DNA of 12,881 nucleotides from DATKRB01 sp036501425 (GCA_036501425.1 DASYAI010000074.1:1-12881), one strand, 5' to 3'. Counted from the first letter of the stretch, positions 1-6,832 are shown. Numbers and translations are program-made. Notes: generated by a model from the letters alone, not told the origin.

Positions 1-2
1 TC

Positions 3-971
3 CAGTTCCCCGGCTTCGCATACTGCGTGGTCGAGCATGCGGCGCCGGCCGACTACCTCCTCGACCAGAGCCCCCATTGCACGCCCGTGCTCGTCGGCAC
101 AAGCACGAGGGCCGCCCCCGTGACCACACTGACGGTGACCGACACCGAGGCAGCGGTGACGCTGTTCGCGCACAAGTACAACAGCCTCGACCCAGACACG
201 GTGATCCCCGGGGCGACCTACGACCTGTACGTCGAGGGTTCAGCGCCTCCGTCAGGCGTTCCTTCTACCATGCCGCCCGACGCTGCCACCGAAGCTGGGG
301 ATACCTGGTACGCCCGCAGGACGACGAACCAGTCCGGCGACCTCTCATTCACGGTGCCCGCAGGCTACGCGTGGTGCTTGGCGGAGCACGCGGCGCCGGT
401 CGACTACCAACCGGACCCTGCATTGCACTGCACCGCCGTCCTCACGTCGACGTCGACGCCCGGGGACTTGACGGTCGCGCTGCCCGAGACCCTTGCGACC
501 GTGCACATCTCCGCCACCAAGTTCAACTCGCTCCAGCCCGACACGGAGATTCCCGGCGCCACCTACGAGCTCCTCGAACAGGGGAGCGCGCCCTCCGGCT
601 ACCCCACGGCCGCGCCTCCGACTGACGATCCCGTCCCGGCAGGCGACACCTATTGGGGACAGGGAACCACGGGAACCAATGGCGTCCTCACCTTCGCCGT
701 GCCGGCCGGCCACTCTTGGTGCCTCCACGAGCTGACCGCTCCCGCCGGTTACCAGCCCGATGTCGGCTATCACTGCACGGCGGTGCTCACGACCGATACC
801 AGCGCGGCGGCGGCCAGCATCGCCCTACCGGAGATTCCAACGCCGGGCCAGTTGCCATTCACGGGTGGACCGGGGTTGCTGCTCGTCGGAGGCTCGCTGC
901 TCCTCGTCACCGGCGGCAACGGACTGTGGTTGCTCGGGCGACGGTCCAGGCGGGGTCCGGTGCCATCATGA
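3..971 (+). CDS. LPxTG-anchored surface protein with CnaB/SpaA-like (prealbumin-fold) repeats, 5'-truncated
   Basis: This is the C-terminal part of a cell-surface protein. The frame stays open to the window edge, and the first residues (QFPGFAYCVVEHAAP) match the middle of the later repeats, so the GTG at 27 is not the true start. Two full repeats of about 115 residues begin at 156 and 501, after the tail of an earlier one. Each has the CnaB opening pattern (HKYNS or TKFNS, then IPGATY) and an E-box-like segment (AEHAAP, HELTAPAGY). Each also has a conserved cysteine pair, in WCL and HCTAV. The C-terminus is a classical sorting signal: LPFTGG with its Leu codon at 852, a Gly/Leu-rich membrane segment, and a basic RRSRRG tail. 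Known role of the family: adhesins and pilin-like stalks joined to the envelope by sortase. A sortase gene lies downstream in the same cluster (2639-3580), the likely processing enzyme. The ligand and total length cannot be judged. The stop overlaps a possible small ORF by ATGA. Confidence 0.85.
   Translation, partial: QFPGFAYCVVEHAAPADYLLDQSPHCTPVLVGTSTRAAPVTTLTVTDTEAAVTLFAHKYNSLDPDTVIPGATYDLYVEGSAPPSGVPSTMPPDAATEAGDTWYARRTTNQSGDLSFTVPAGYAWCLAEHAAPVDYQPDPALHCTAVLTSTSTPGDLTVALPETLATVHISATKFNSLQPDTEIPGATYELLEQGSAPSGYPTAAPPTDDPVPAGDTYWGQGTTGTNGVLTFAVPAGHSWCLHELTAPAGYQPDVGYHCTAVLTTDTSAAAASIALPEIPTPGQLPFTGGPGLLLVGGSLLLVTGGNGLWLLGRRSRRGPVPS
156..845 (+). repeat. Two tandem CnaB/prealbumin-like domain repeats of about 345 bp
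   Basis: Two diverged coding repeats, about 115 codons each, start at GTG 156 and GTG 501. A third, partial copy occupies the window's first 155 bases. Shared landmarks in order are a Lys-containing first strand (Lys codons at 174 and 519), PDT-x-IPGATY, GSAPSG, AGDT, a TFxVPAGxxWCL strand, a YQPD segment and HCTAVLT. Divergence at DNA level shows these are old domain duplications rather than recent copies. Confidence 0.75.
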
Positions 972-1090
972 GCGAACCACGAGGTGTCACACTCATGGCC
1001 GACCAAGAGCCGAGACTTGCTCGCTTTCCAGGGGTCGGGCAAGGGCCAACGGTCGACCTGGTGCAGCACAGCGGGAGGAGCACGACATGA
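968..1090 (+). CDS. Possible 40-residue small protein linking two surface genes
   Basis: This short ORF begins MSEPRGVTLMADQEP and ends VDLVQHSGRSTT. Its ATG overlaps the stop of the LPFTG protein (ATGA at 968-971). Its TGA overlaps the ATG of the CAP protein (ATGA at 1087-1090). It fills exactly what would otherwise be a 115-bp gap. A G-rich stretch around 949-956 could serve as a ribosome site. I recognise no domain, signal peptide or membrane segment. Third positions are less GC-rich than in the housekeeping genes of this window, which weakens the coding case. The downstream CAP gene has its own strong ribosome site inside this ORF, so the fit could be chance. It may instead be a leader whose translation couples the neighbouring genes. 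Confidence 0.3.
   Translation: MSEPRGVTLMADQEPRLARFPGVGQGPTVDLVQHSGRSTT
1074..1080 (+). promoter_or_regulatory. Ribosome binding site fixing the CAP-protein start
   Basis: GGAGGAG lies six bases before the ATG at 1087. That ATG opens a protein with a basic N-terminus and hydrophobic signal segment. This argues against any upstream start in the same open frame. Confidence 0.8.
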
Positions 1091-2649
1091 GGGCGGCGGG
1101 GGCGAGATCGCGGCGGCGAGTGTTTCCCTTCAGCTCGTGGCTCCTCGTGGTCGTGTGCGGCGCCGCGATCGTGGTCGTAACGCCGGGTACGGGGTCCGCG
1201 TCGTTGCACCCGGCGATCTGGACGTCCCCCTGTCCGAGTGCTCAATGCCCCTACCGGGCGCCAACCGCTGTCGAGGTGGGGTTCGCGGCGGACGTGCTGG
1301 CCAGGCTGAATATCGAACGTGCCCAGAGTGCTCGGGACTACCCCCTGGGAGGGCAGACGACCACCCTTCCTGCGCTGGCGCAGGATCCTGCGCTTGAACA
1401 GACGGCACAAGCAGCCGCCGAGTACCTGGCGATGACTGGGTCGTTGGAGGGCTATAGCGGGCCATTAACCGGAGAGGATGAGTCTACGGGTGAGAATGCA
1501 GGGGGTCCCGGCTTTGATTCTGCTGGGGCCGATGATGCATTCATGGAGTCTCCGGGCCACGCCGGAGCGGTCCTGTCTGCTGCATCCGACTTTGCCGGGG
1601 TGGGTGTGGCATGTGACAGCCAGGGTCGTGCATGGGAGGTAGAGCTGTTCGCCGATTCCGGTCCGACCGCATTCGCTGCGGGACAGGAGCGGTTGGCGGC
1701 GGAGCTGTCTGGCGATTCGGTGTACGCCCAGTCGGGGGGATCCATCACGTCAGTGCCAGAGCCCCCGTCGGCGGGCGGTGGCACGGAGGACGCCCGCGAC
1801 GTGTTCCCCACCGATCCCATCGCTGCCGGTGCCCCCTTTGCCACCGGCGTCGATTGGACCTGCCAGGGCCCGTTGTATCCGTCGGGTTCCGCCCCGACAA
1901 GCCCGCTACCGGCGCCGGTGACCGGAGTCGCCTCCAGCCCCGACGGCAACGGCTACACGTTGGTCGACGCGGTCGGAGCGATCTCGGTCCACGGTGACGC
2001 CGGGTTCTTCGGCAGCGCCAATTCCCTTCATCTGGACCAGCCGATCGTCCACATCGTCTCTACGCCCGACGGCGGAGGGTACTGGCTGGTGGCGGGAGAC
2101 GGCGGGGTCTTCGCCTTCGGCGACGCCCGGTTCTTCGGGTCGATGGGCGGGCGGGTGCTCAACTCGCCGGTGGTCGACCTCGCCGCGACGCCCGACGGTG
2201 GCGGGTACTGGCTGGTGGCGGGAGACGGCGGGGTCTTCGCCTTCGGCGACGCCCGGTTCTTCGGGTCGATGGGCGGTCGTCCGCTCAACGCACCGATCGT
2301 CGGGATCACCGGAGCACCGGGAGGTTCGGGCTATCGGCTGGTGGCGTCCGACGGCGGGATCTTCGCTTTCGGGGCGGCCCCGTTCTTCGGGTCGATGGGC
2401 GGTCGTCCACTCAACGCACCGATCGTCGGAATGGCGGCCTCGGTCTCTGGAGCCGGGTACTGGTTGGTGGCGTCCGACGGCGGGATCTTCGCCTATGGCG
2501 ACGGGGGCTTCCACGGCTCGACGGGCAACCTGGTGTTGACCCGGCCCATCGTCGGCATCGCCGCCGACGATGCGACCGGTGGGTACTGGCTGGCTGCGGG
2601 CGACGGGGGAGTCTTCGCCTTCGACGCGCCATTCCTCGGTGCCGACTGA
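1087..2649 (+). CDS. Secreted CAP-domain (SCP/PR-1-like) protein with six C-terminal GDGG-type repeats
   Basis: A 520-residue exported protein. Residues 1-10 are basic and about 12-38 form a hydrophobic signal segment, with possible cleavage near GSAS. About 66-195 is a CAP/SCP-like domain: LNIERAQ, LAQDPALEQTAQAAAEYL, GENAG (135-139), SPGHAG (155-160) and GVGVACDSQGRAWEVELFA. The His that usually precedes the Asn of the first motif is replaced by Leu74; Glu136 and His158 are present. A Ser/Pro/Gly-rich linker leads to six repeats of 42 residues from residue 276 to the end, with consensus PIVGIAATPDGGGYWLVAGDGGVFAFGDARFFGSMGGRPLN. The repeats suggest a beta-propeller-like fold by inference. 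CAP domains in bacteria are extracellular and of varied or unknown function, so no enzymatic role is claimed. No LPxTG motif or C-terminal anchor is visible. The gene sits between a sortase substrate and a sortase, and its stop overlaps the sortase start. Confidence 0.85.
   Translation: MRAAGARSRRRVFPFSSWLLVVVCGAAIVVVTPGTGSASLHPAIWTSPCPSAQCPYRAPTAVEVGFAADVLARLNIERAQSARDYPLGGQTTTLPALAQDPALEQTAQAAAEYLAMTGSLEGYSGPLTGEDESTGENAGGPGFDSAGADDAFMESPGHAGAVLSAASDFAGVGVACDSQGRAWEVELFADSGPTAFAAGQERLAAELSGDSVYAQSGGSITSVPEPPSAGGGTEDARDVFPTDPIAAGAPFATGVDWTCQGPLYPSGSAPTSPLPAPVTGVASSPDGNGYTLVDAVGAISVHGDAGFFGSANSLHLDQPIVHIVSTPDGGGYWLVAGDGGVFAFGDARFFGSMGGRVLNSPVVDLAATPDGGGYWLVAGDGGVFAFGDARFFGSMGGRPLNAPIVGITGAPGGSGYRLVASDGGIFAFGAAPFFGSMGGRPLNAPIVGMAASVSGAGYWLVASDGGIFAYGDGGFHGSTGNLVLTRPIVGIAADDATGGYWLAAGDGGVFAFDAPFLGAD
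1912..2646 (+). repeat. Six tandem 126-bp coding repeats (GYWLVAxDGGxFAFGDA type)
   Basis: Units start at 1912, 2038, 2164, 2290, 2416 and 2542, exactly 126 bases (42 codons) apart. The first is the most diverged and the sixth ends early, at residue 35, at the stop codon. Bases 2077-2150 of unit 2 are identical to 2203-2276 of unit 3 (74 bases), which indicates a recent duplication or gene conversion. Later units share shorter exact blocks. Confidence 0.9.
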
Positions 2650-3580
2650 CGCCACCCGTTCGGGCCCCGGACGGCTTCTCCGTGGGGCCGGGATCACTTG
2701 CGCCCTCGTCGGTCTGCTGCTCGGGGCATTCTGGGCCTACCTCCAGTGGGGCACCGGCGCGGTCGAGCACGGCGCCCAGGCCCGGCTCGGCGCCCAGCTC
2801 GAGCATCGCCGGGTCCCGGCGGTTGGTCGTCCGGTAGCCCGAAGTGCCCCGACGGCGTACCGGTGGCCGGCGGTCGCCGACGGCGCCCCGATCGCCCGAC
2901 TGCTCATACCGTCCATCGGGCTCGATCAGGTCGTCGTGCAGGGGACCGAGACCGCTGACCTGCGGGAAGGCCCGGGGCACTATCCCGGCACACCGTACCC
3001 AGGACAGCAGGGCAACGTGGCGATCGCCGGCCACCGCACCACGTACGCCCACCCGTTCTACGACCTCGACGGGGTGGCGGTCGGTGCGCTGATCCATCTT
3101 GTCGTTCCGGGCCGGACATGGACCTACCGGGCCGTCGGTTCGGTCGTGGTACCGCCCGACGACGTGGCCGTTGCGGGGCCCCTCGGGGAGGCCGGCGGCT
3201 GGCTCACTCTCACGACCTGCAACCCGCGGTACTCGGCCGCCTCGAGGTTGGTGGTGCGCGCCCGGCTGGTGGGCTCGCCGGCGCGTTCGATCGTCGCGTC
3301 CGAGCCGGTCGTATCGGTGCGTTCCCCCCCGCCGGGCGCGACGGGGGCGGGCCGCCGACTTGCGATCCCAAGACCTGCCGGCGCCGGGGGTACGTGGTGG
3401 TCGGTGGTCGAGTGGGTGGGCGCGGGGGTGGTCGTCGCGCTCGTCGGCCGCCGGTTCGTCCGGAGCCCGAGAGCCCGACCGGCCCGGTTTCTCGCCGGCG
3501 CCGTCGCCATGGCGGTGCTCCTTCCGGTCCTCTACGAGTTGTTCGGGAGTCTGGCCGTACGGCTTCCGGCCGGGTATTGA
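2639..3580 (+). CDS. Class E-like sortase with N- and C-terminal membrane segments
   Basis: A membrane-anchored cysteine transpeptidase expected to cleave an LPxTG-type signal and transfer the protein to an envelope amine. The GTG at 2639 is chosen because it gives a short polar start before the membrane segment (about 13-37) and overlaps the previous stop by 11 bases. Earlier starts lie well inside the upstream gene. The catalytic domain spans about 84-212: ARLLIPSIGLDQVVVQGT, then PGHYPGTPYPGQQGNVAIAGHRTTYAHPF with His132, then LTLTTCNPRYSAASRLVV with Cys194 and Arg203. The full triad is present. The GHRTTY and TLTTCNP wording fits the actinobacterial class E group. Two further hydrophobic segments follow (about 253-270 and 283-305), an extended C-terminus compared with minimal sortases. 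The likely substrate is the LPFTGG protein at 3-971. Class assignment is less certain than the sortase identity. Confidence 0.92.
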   Translation: MPTDATRSGPGRLLRGAGITCALVGLLLGAFWAYLQWGTGAVEHGAQARLGAQLEHRRVPAVGRPVARSAPTAYRWPAVADGAPIARLLIPSIGLDQVVVQGTETADLREGPGHYPGTPYPGQQGNVAIAGHRTTYAHPFYDLDGVAVGALIHLVVPGRTWTYRAVGSVVVPPDDVAVAGPLGEAGGWLTLTTCNPRYSAASRLVVRARLVGSPARSIVASEPVVSVRSPPPGATGAGRRLAIPRPAGAGGTWWSVVEWVGAGVVVALVGRRFVRSPRARPARFLAGAVAMAVLLPVLYELFGSLAVRLPAGY

Positions 3581-3690
3581 GGGCGCGTTCACCGTTTCGC
3601 GCGCTGCTCGTCATGAACGGGGGACGGACTTTCGCGCGCCGTGTGCGTCCACGGGTCCTTCGGTATCGTGGGCCCAGCAGCCACGTCCCG

Positions 3691-3697
3691 AGGGGGG
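3691..3697 (+). promoter_or_regulatory. Ribosome binding site fixing the amidohydrolase start
   Basis: AGGGGGG ends four bases before the ATG at 3702. The open frame runs back through the sortase gene, but only the 3702 start gives the family-typical N-terminus with SVDDH near residue 10. The 121 bases after the sortase stop show no convincing promoter, so transcription could be separate or read through. Confidence 0.7.
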
Positions 3698-3701
3698 TTC
3701 G

Positions 3702-5006
3702 ATGGACATCAACGACATGATCCTCGTGAGCGTCGACGATCACGTGGTCGAGGCGCCGAGCATGCACGAGTTCTTCAAGGAGAACCTGCCCGCCAAGTAC
3801 AAGGACCGGGCGCCCAAGGTCATCCGCCGGGCCAACGGCACCGACGCCTGGTTGATCGAAGGCCAGGAGGTGGGCTCCTTCGGCCTCAATGCCGTGGCCG
3901 GCCGGGTACCCGAGGAGTGGGGCTACGACCCCGCCACCTTCGAGCAGGTGCGACCCGGGACCTACGACGTCCACCAGCGGGTCCGGGACATGAACGCCAA
4001 CGGCGTGCTCGCCGGTCTCAACTTCCCGTCCTGGCCCGGCAACGGGGGCCAGTTCTTCACCCAGAGCGACGACGACGACTTCGTCGCGGCGATGCTGCGG
4101 ACCTACAACGACTGGCACATCCACGAGTGGGCCGGCGCCTATCCGGGCCGCTTCATCCCGCTGGCCCTGTCGGGGTTCAAGCTCGGCGCCGAGTGGGTGG
4201 CGGGCGAGATCCGCCGGGTGGCCGACCTCGGCTGCCACGCCATCTCCTTCCACTCCGAGCCCTTCCGGTTCGGGATGCCCGACTACCACGGCGACGAGTG
4301 GGACCCGGCCTTCGCCGCCTGCCAGGACGTCGACTCCGCCGTGGTCTTCCACTTCGGCGGTGCGCTCCAGCAGCACCCCCGCTCACCGTTCGACGTGATC
4401 CCCCACGCCATGCCCTTCCAGACGGCCATCTTCGCCTGCGAGCTGTTGTGGTCGCCGATGTTCATGAAGTTCCCGACCCTGAAGGTCGCACTCGCCGAGG
4501 GGGCGGTGGGCTGGTACGCCTACTGGCTGGAGAAGGCCGACTTCGTCTACGAGCACCACCACCGCTGGACCGGCGCCGACTTCGGCGGCCGGCTTCCCAG
4601 CCAGGTGTTCAAGGAGCGGGTCCTCACCTGCTTCATCGACGACACCATGGGGATCACCGAGCGGGACAAGATCGGGATCGACAACCTGTCGTGGGAGTGC
4701 GACTACCCGCACTCCGACTCGACCTGGCCGCAGTCACCCGAGGTGCTCGCCAAGTCCTTCGCCCAGGTGGGCGACCTGACCGACGCCGAGATCAACAAGA
4801 TCACCTGGCAGAACGCCTGTCGCTTCTACGACTTCGATCCCTTCGCCCACATCCCCAAGGAGCAGTGCACCGTGGGCGCGCTGCGGGCCCAGGCCACCGA
4901 CGTCGACACCACCGCCCGCCGCTACGGCCCGCCGCCGGACGAGGACAAGGTGCACGCGACGGTCGAGGCGGCGAAGGCCAACCGCCAGCGCCTGCCGGGC
5001 GCCTGA
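3702..5006 (+). CDS. Amidohydrolase-2 family (TIM-barrel) metal-dependent hydrolase
   Basis: A 434-residue cytosolic protein without signal peptide. It resembles the amidohydrolase-2 (ACMSD/resorcylate decarboxylase-like) group. These are single-domain barrel enzymes using one divalent metal to hydrolyse or decarboxylate small organic acids. Visible family landmarks are the first-strand ligand region VSVDDHVVE (Asp12, Asp13, His14, Glu17), LNFPSWPG, AYPGRFIPL, a strand with His179 and His184, VVFHFGG (His217), VALAEGAVGWYAYWLEK, and ECDYPHSDSTWP with Asp334 and His337. The usual first-strand HxH is not literally present; the actinobacterial DDH form takes its place. The last 50 residues are polar and charged. 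The gene is convergent with the exporter at 5029-6492, with only 22 bases between stops. The substrate is unknown; hydrolase versus decarboxylase cannot be settled here. Confidence 0.85.
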   Translation: MDINDMILVSVDDHVVEAPSMHEFFKENLPAKYKDRAPKVIRRANGTDAWLIEGQEVGSFGLNAVAGRVPEEWGYDPATFEQVRPGTYDVHQRVRDMNANGVLAGLNFPSWPGNGGQFFTQSDDDDFVAAMLRTYNDWHIHEWAGAYPGRFIPLALSGFKLGAEWVAGEIRRVADLGCHAISFHSEPFRFGMPDYHGDEWDPAFAACQDVDSAVVFHFGGALQQHPRSPFDVIPHAMPFQTAIFACELLWSPMFMKFPTLKVALAEGAVGWYAYWLEKADFVYEHHHRWTGADFGGRLPSQVFKERVLTCFIDDTMGITERDKIGIDNLSWECDYPHSDSTWPQSPEVLAKSFAQVGDLTDAEINKITWQNACRFYDFDPFAHIPKEQCTVGALRAQATDVDTTARRYGPPPDEDKVHATVEAAKANRQRLPGA

Positions 5007-5013
5007 GCGGCGG

Positions 5014-5028
5014 CCGCCCGCCGGGCGG
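5014..5028. terminator. GC-rich hairpin between convergent stops
   Basis: CCGCCC-GCC-GGGCGG forms a perfect 6-bp stem with a 3-base loop. It fills most of the 22 bases between the amidohydrolase stop and the stop of the opposing exporter gene. It has no T tract on either side. It could act as a bidirectional terminator, but the evidence is position and symmetry only. Confidence 0.4.
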
Positions 5029-6492
5029 TCAGCGTTCCATCGCGGGATCCCCGCCGCCGGTGAACGGCTCGGCCACCTCGGCCGACGCCCCGTGCATGGT
5101 GCCCGCCGCGTCGCGGTCCCGGATCCGCAGGGCCAGCGCCGACCCGGCGAGCAGCATCGCCGCCGCCACCAGAAACACCACGTGGAAGTCGCTCGGCACC
5201 GGGATGGCGTTGCGCCCGGCCTTGGCGGTGAGCACGGTGACGAGCAGCGCCACCCCGGCGGCGGCCGAGGTCTGGGTCACCGCGGCCGAGATGGCCGAGC
5301 CCCGCCCGGTGTCCTCCGGCGACACGGTGGCGAACGCCGCCGCCTGCTGGGAGATGATCACGAAGGCCAGCCCGCCCCCGATCCCGAACATGGCGAGGCG
5401 GATGAGCCACAGGCTGGTCGACGCCTCGAGGAGGGACAGCAAGGCGATCACCGCGCTCATCATCAACAATCCGCCCGCCATCAGGCGGCGTGGTCCGACG
5501 GACGGGTAGAGGCGCCCGGCGACCTGGGTGAGGGCGAGGACCCCGAGCGCTTCGGGGAAGGTGGTGAGGCCCGAGGTCATCGCCGAGCGGCCGGTGGCCT
5601 CCTGCAGGAACAGGGGGAGAACGAAGAGGGTTCCCAAAAAGCCCCCGAACGCCACCACCCCCACCACCGTGCAGTCCCGGAACAGCCGGTTGTGCAGGAG
5701 CCGGAGATCGAGGAGCGGGTCTCGCACCGCGAGTTCCACGAAGACCAGCGCCGTCAGGAGCACGATCCCGAGCGCGGCGCAGAGGATGATGGTGGCCGAT
5801 CCCCAGCCCTCCGACGGGCCCTGGCTGATCGCAAAGAGCAGGAGCGGCAACCCGCTCCCGGCCAGCACGAACCCGGCCACGTCGAACCGGCCCGGCGACG
5901 CATGGGGTTCGTTGCGCAGGAACAACGCCCCGAAGATCAGGGCCACCACCCCGATGGGCAGGTTGATCAAGAAGGCCCAGCGCCACGACGCGTGCTGGAC
6001 CAGGGCGCCTCCCACGATCGGGCCGAGCGCGGGGGCCACCGCCGTCGGCACGATGAGGATCTGCGAAGCCCGGGCCCGTTGGGCGGGCGGAAACGCCCGG
6101 AACACCATCGCCATCCCCACCGGTTGGAGCATCCCGCCGCCCACCCCCTGGATCACCCGGGCGACGACCAGGGTGGCCAGTGAGGGGGCCACGGCGCAGA
6201 GGGCCGAACCCAGGGTGAAGAGGGCGATGGCCCCGACCAGCACCCGCTTGGCGCCGAAGCGGTCGGCGATCCAGCCCGAAGCGGGCATCCACAGGGCCAG
6301 GCTGAGCAGGTAGCCGGTGGCGATCCACTGCACCGCCGAGTTGCCCTCGTGGAACTGGCGGCTGATCGTCGGCACGGCCACGTTCACCACCGTCGTGTCC
6401 ATGATGCTCATGAACAGGGCGCTGACGAAGACGGTGCCCACGACGAACTGCTCGCTCATGCGGCCACGGGCGCTTTCCACGAATGCGGGCAC
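5029..6492 (-). CDS. MFS multidrug exporter, DHA2 (EmrB/QacA) family
   Basis: A 487-residue inner-membrane drug/proton antiporter of the 14-helix DHA2 type. The GTG at 6492 is chosen because AGGAGG lies eight bases upstream; the longer frame back to 6714 would add a Pro/Arg-rich, non-family extension. Motif D1 is SIMDTTVVNVAVPTI (about 29-43) with the membrane Asp32. Motif A is GWIADRFGAKRVL (73-85). A QGVGGGMLQPVG segment follows at 115-126. Motif C is the ALGPIVGGALVQHASWRWAFLINLPIG region (about 155-181), typical of antiporters. Hydrophobic segments continue to near residue 460, and a polar tail ends in GGGDPAMER. The gene diverges from the ABC binding protein across a 352-bp spacer. No TetR- or MarR-type regulator is adjacent in the window. 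The exported compound is unknown. Confidence 0.93.
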   Translation of the reverse strand: MPAFVESARGRMSEQFVVGTVFVSALFMSIMDTTVVNVAVPTISRQFHEGNSAVQWIATGYLLSLALWMPASGWIADRFGAKRVLVGAIALFTLGSALCAVAPSLATLVVARVIQGVGGGMLQPVGMAMVFRAFPPAQRARASQILIVPTAVAPALGPIVGGALVQHASWRWAFLINLPIGVVALIFGALFLRNEPHASPGRFDVAGFVLAGSGLPLLLFAISQGPSEGWGSATIILCAALGIVLLTALVFVELAVRDPLLDLRLLHNRLFRDCTVVGVVAFGGFLGTLFVLPLFLQEATGRSAMTSGLTTFPEALGVLALTQVAGRLYPSVGPRRLMAGGLLMMSAVIALLSLLEASTSLWLIRLAMFGIGGGLAFVIISQQAAAFATVSPEDTGRGSAISAAVTQTSAAAGVALLVTVLTAKAGRNAIPVPSDFHVVFLVAAAMLLAGSALALRIRDRDAAGTMHGASAEVAEPFTGGGDPAMER

Positions 6493-6500
6493 GCTGACTG

Positions 6501-6506
6501 CCTCCT
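6501..6506 (-). promoter_or_regulatory. Ribosome binding site fixing the exporter start
   Basis: Read on the minus strand this is AGGAGG, eight bases before the GTG at 6492. It supports that start over the internal ATG at 6459 (MSEQFVVG) and over upstream alternatives. Confidence 0.8.
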
Positions 6507-6704
6507 GAAGATCGCGCTGTTGTCGCGGGGTGTCCGGCGCAGGACCCCCCGGCGCAGGGTGCCAGCGTGGCACACGGCGCCCGCCTGGCTCGTACGGCCG
6601 AGCATCGGGGAGCGGACGGGCGGCGGCCGTCCTGGTGGGTGGCGCCGCGGTGCCCGGGCGGCCGGCGCCCCGAGGCGGTTCGTACGACGGATTGGTTGCG
6701 GTAG

Positions 6705-6733
6705 TGGACATCACGTTGCGAAGCCGTTACTCT
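6705..6733 (+). promoter_or_regulatory. Putative sigma70-type promoter for the ABC binding protein
   Basis: TGGACA at 6705-6710 matches TTGACA at five of six positions. A 17-base spacer leads to TACTCT at 6728-6733, which keeps the first, second and last positions of TATAAT. Transcription would start near 6740 and give a leader of about 105 bases. This is the least GC-rich patch of the spacer. No transcript evidence is available. Confidence 0.45.
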
Positions 6734-6821
6734 CCCCCGGCACTCGGGGAGATCTGAAAGCCGTCCAGGTCCCGGCGCGAGCCCCGAGGGGGGAGCGAGC
6801 CCCATCGGGGGGCGCGACGGC
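6731..6821 (+). promoter_or_regulatory. Inverted repeat and structured 5' leader of the ABC binding protein
   Basis: TCTCCCC (6731-6737) and GGGGAGA (6746-6752) form a perfect 7-bp inverted repeat overlapping the -10 box and expected start site, a plausible operator. Downstream, GCCGTC (6760-6765) can pair with GACGGC (6816-6821) and GCGC (6775-6778) with GCGC (6812-6815). These enclose two tandem GAGCCCC...GGGG mini-hairpins (6780-6793 and 6798-6810). The arrangement resembles a folded multi-branch leader. I recognise no known riboswitch class. In DNA this GC-rich some pairing is expected by chance. Confidence 0.35.
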
Positions 6822-6832
6822 TCGGACAGATG

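Noticed and set aside
760..1086. Upstream extension of the CAP-protein frame
   Set aside because: It overlaps the LPFTG gene in another frame, has no signal peptide logic, and the ATG at 1087 has an ideal ribosome site and a proper signal sequence.
1906..2697. Antisense frame over the six 126-bp repeats
   Set aside because: Its apparent repeats simply mirror the DNA repeats of the coding strand.
3099..3701. Upstream extension of the amidohydrolase frame through the sortase gene
   Set aside because: Arg/Ser/Pro-rich shadow translation of the sortase; the family-type N-terminus begins at 3702 behind AGGGGGG.
6493..6714. 74-residue N-terminal extension of the MFS exporter
   Set aside because: Pro/Arg-rich, unlike any DHA2 N-terminus, and AGGAGG eight bases before GTG 6492 marks the real start.
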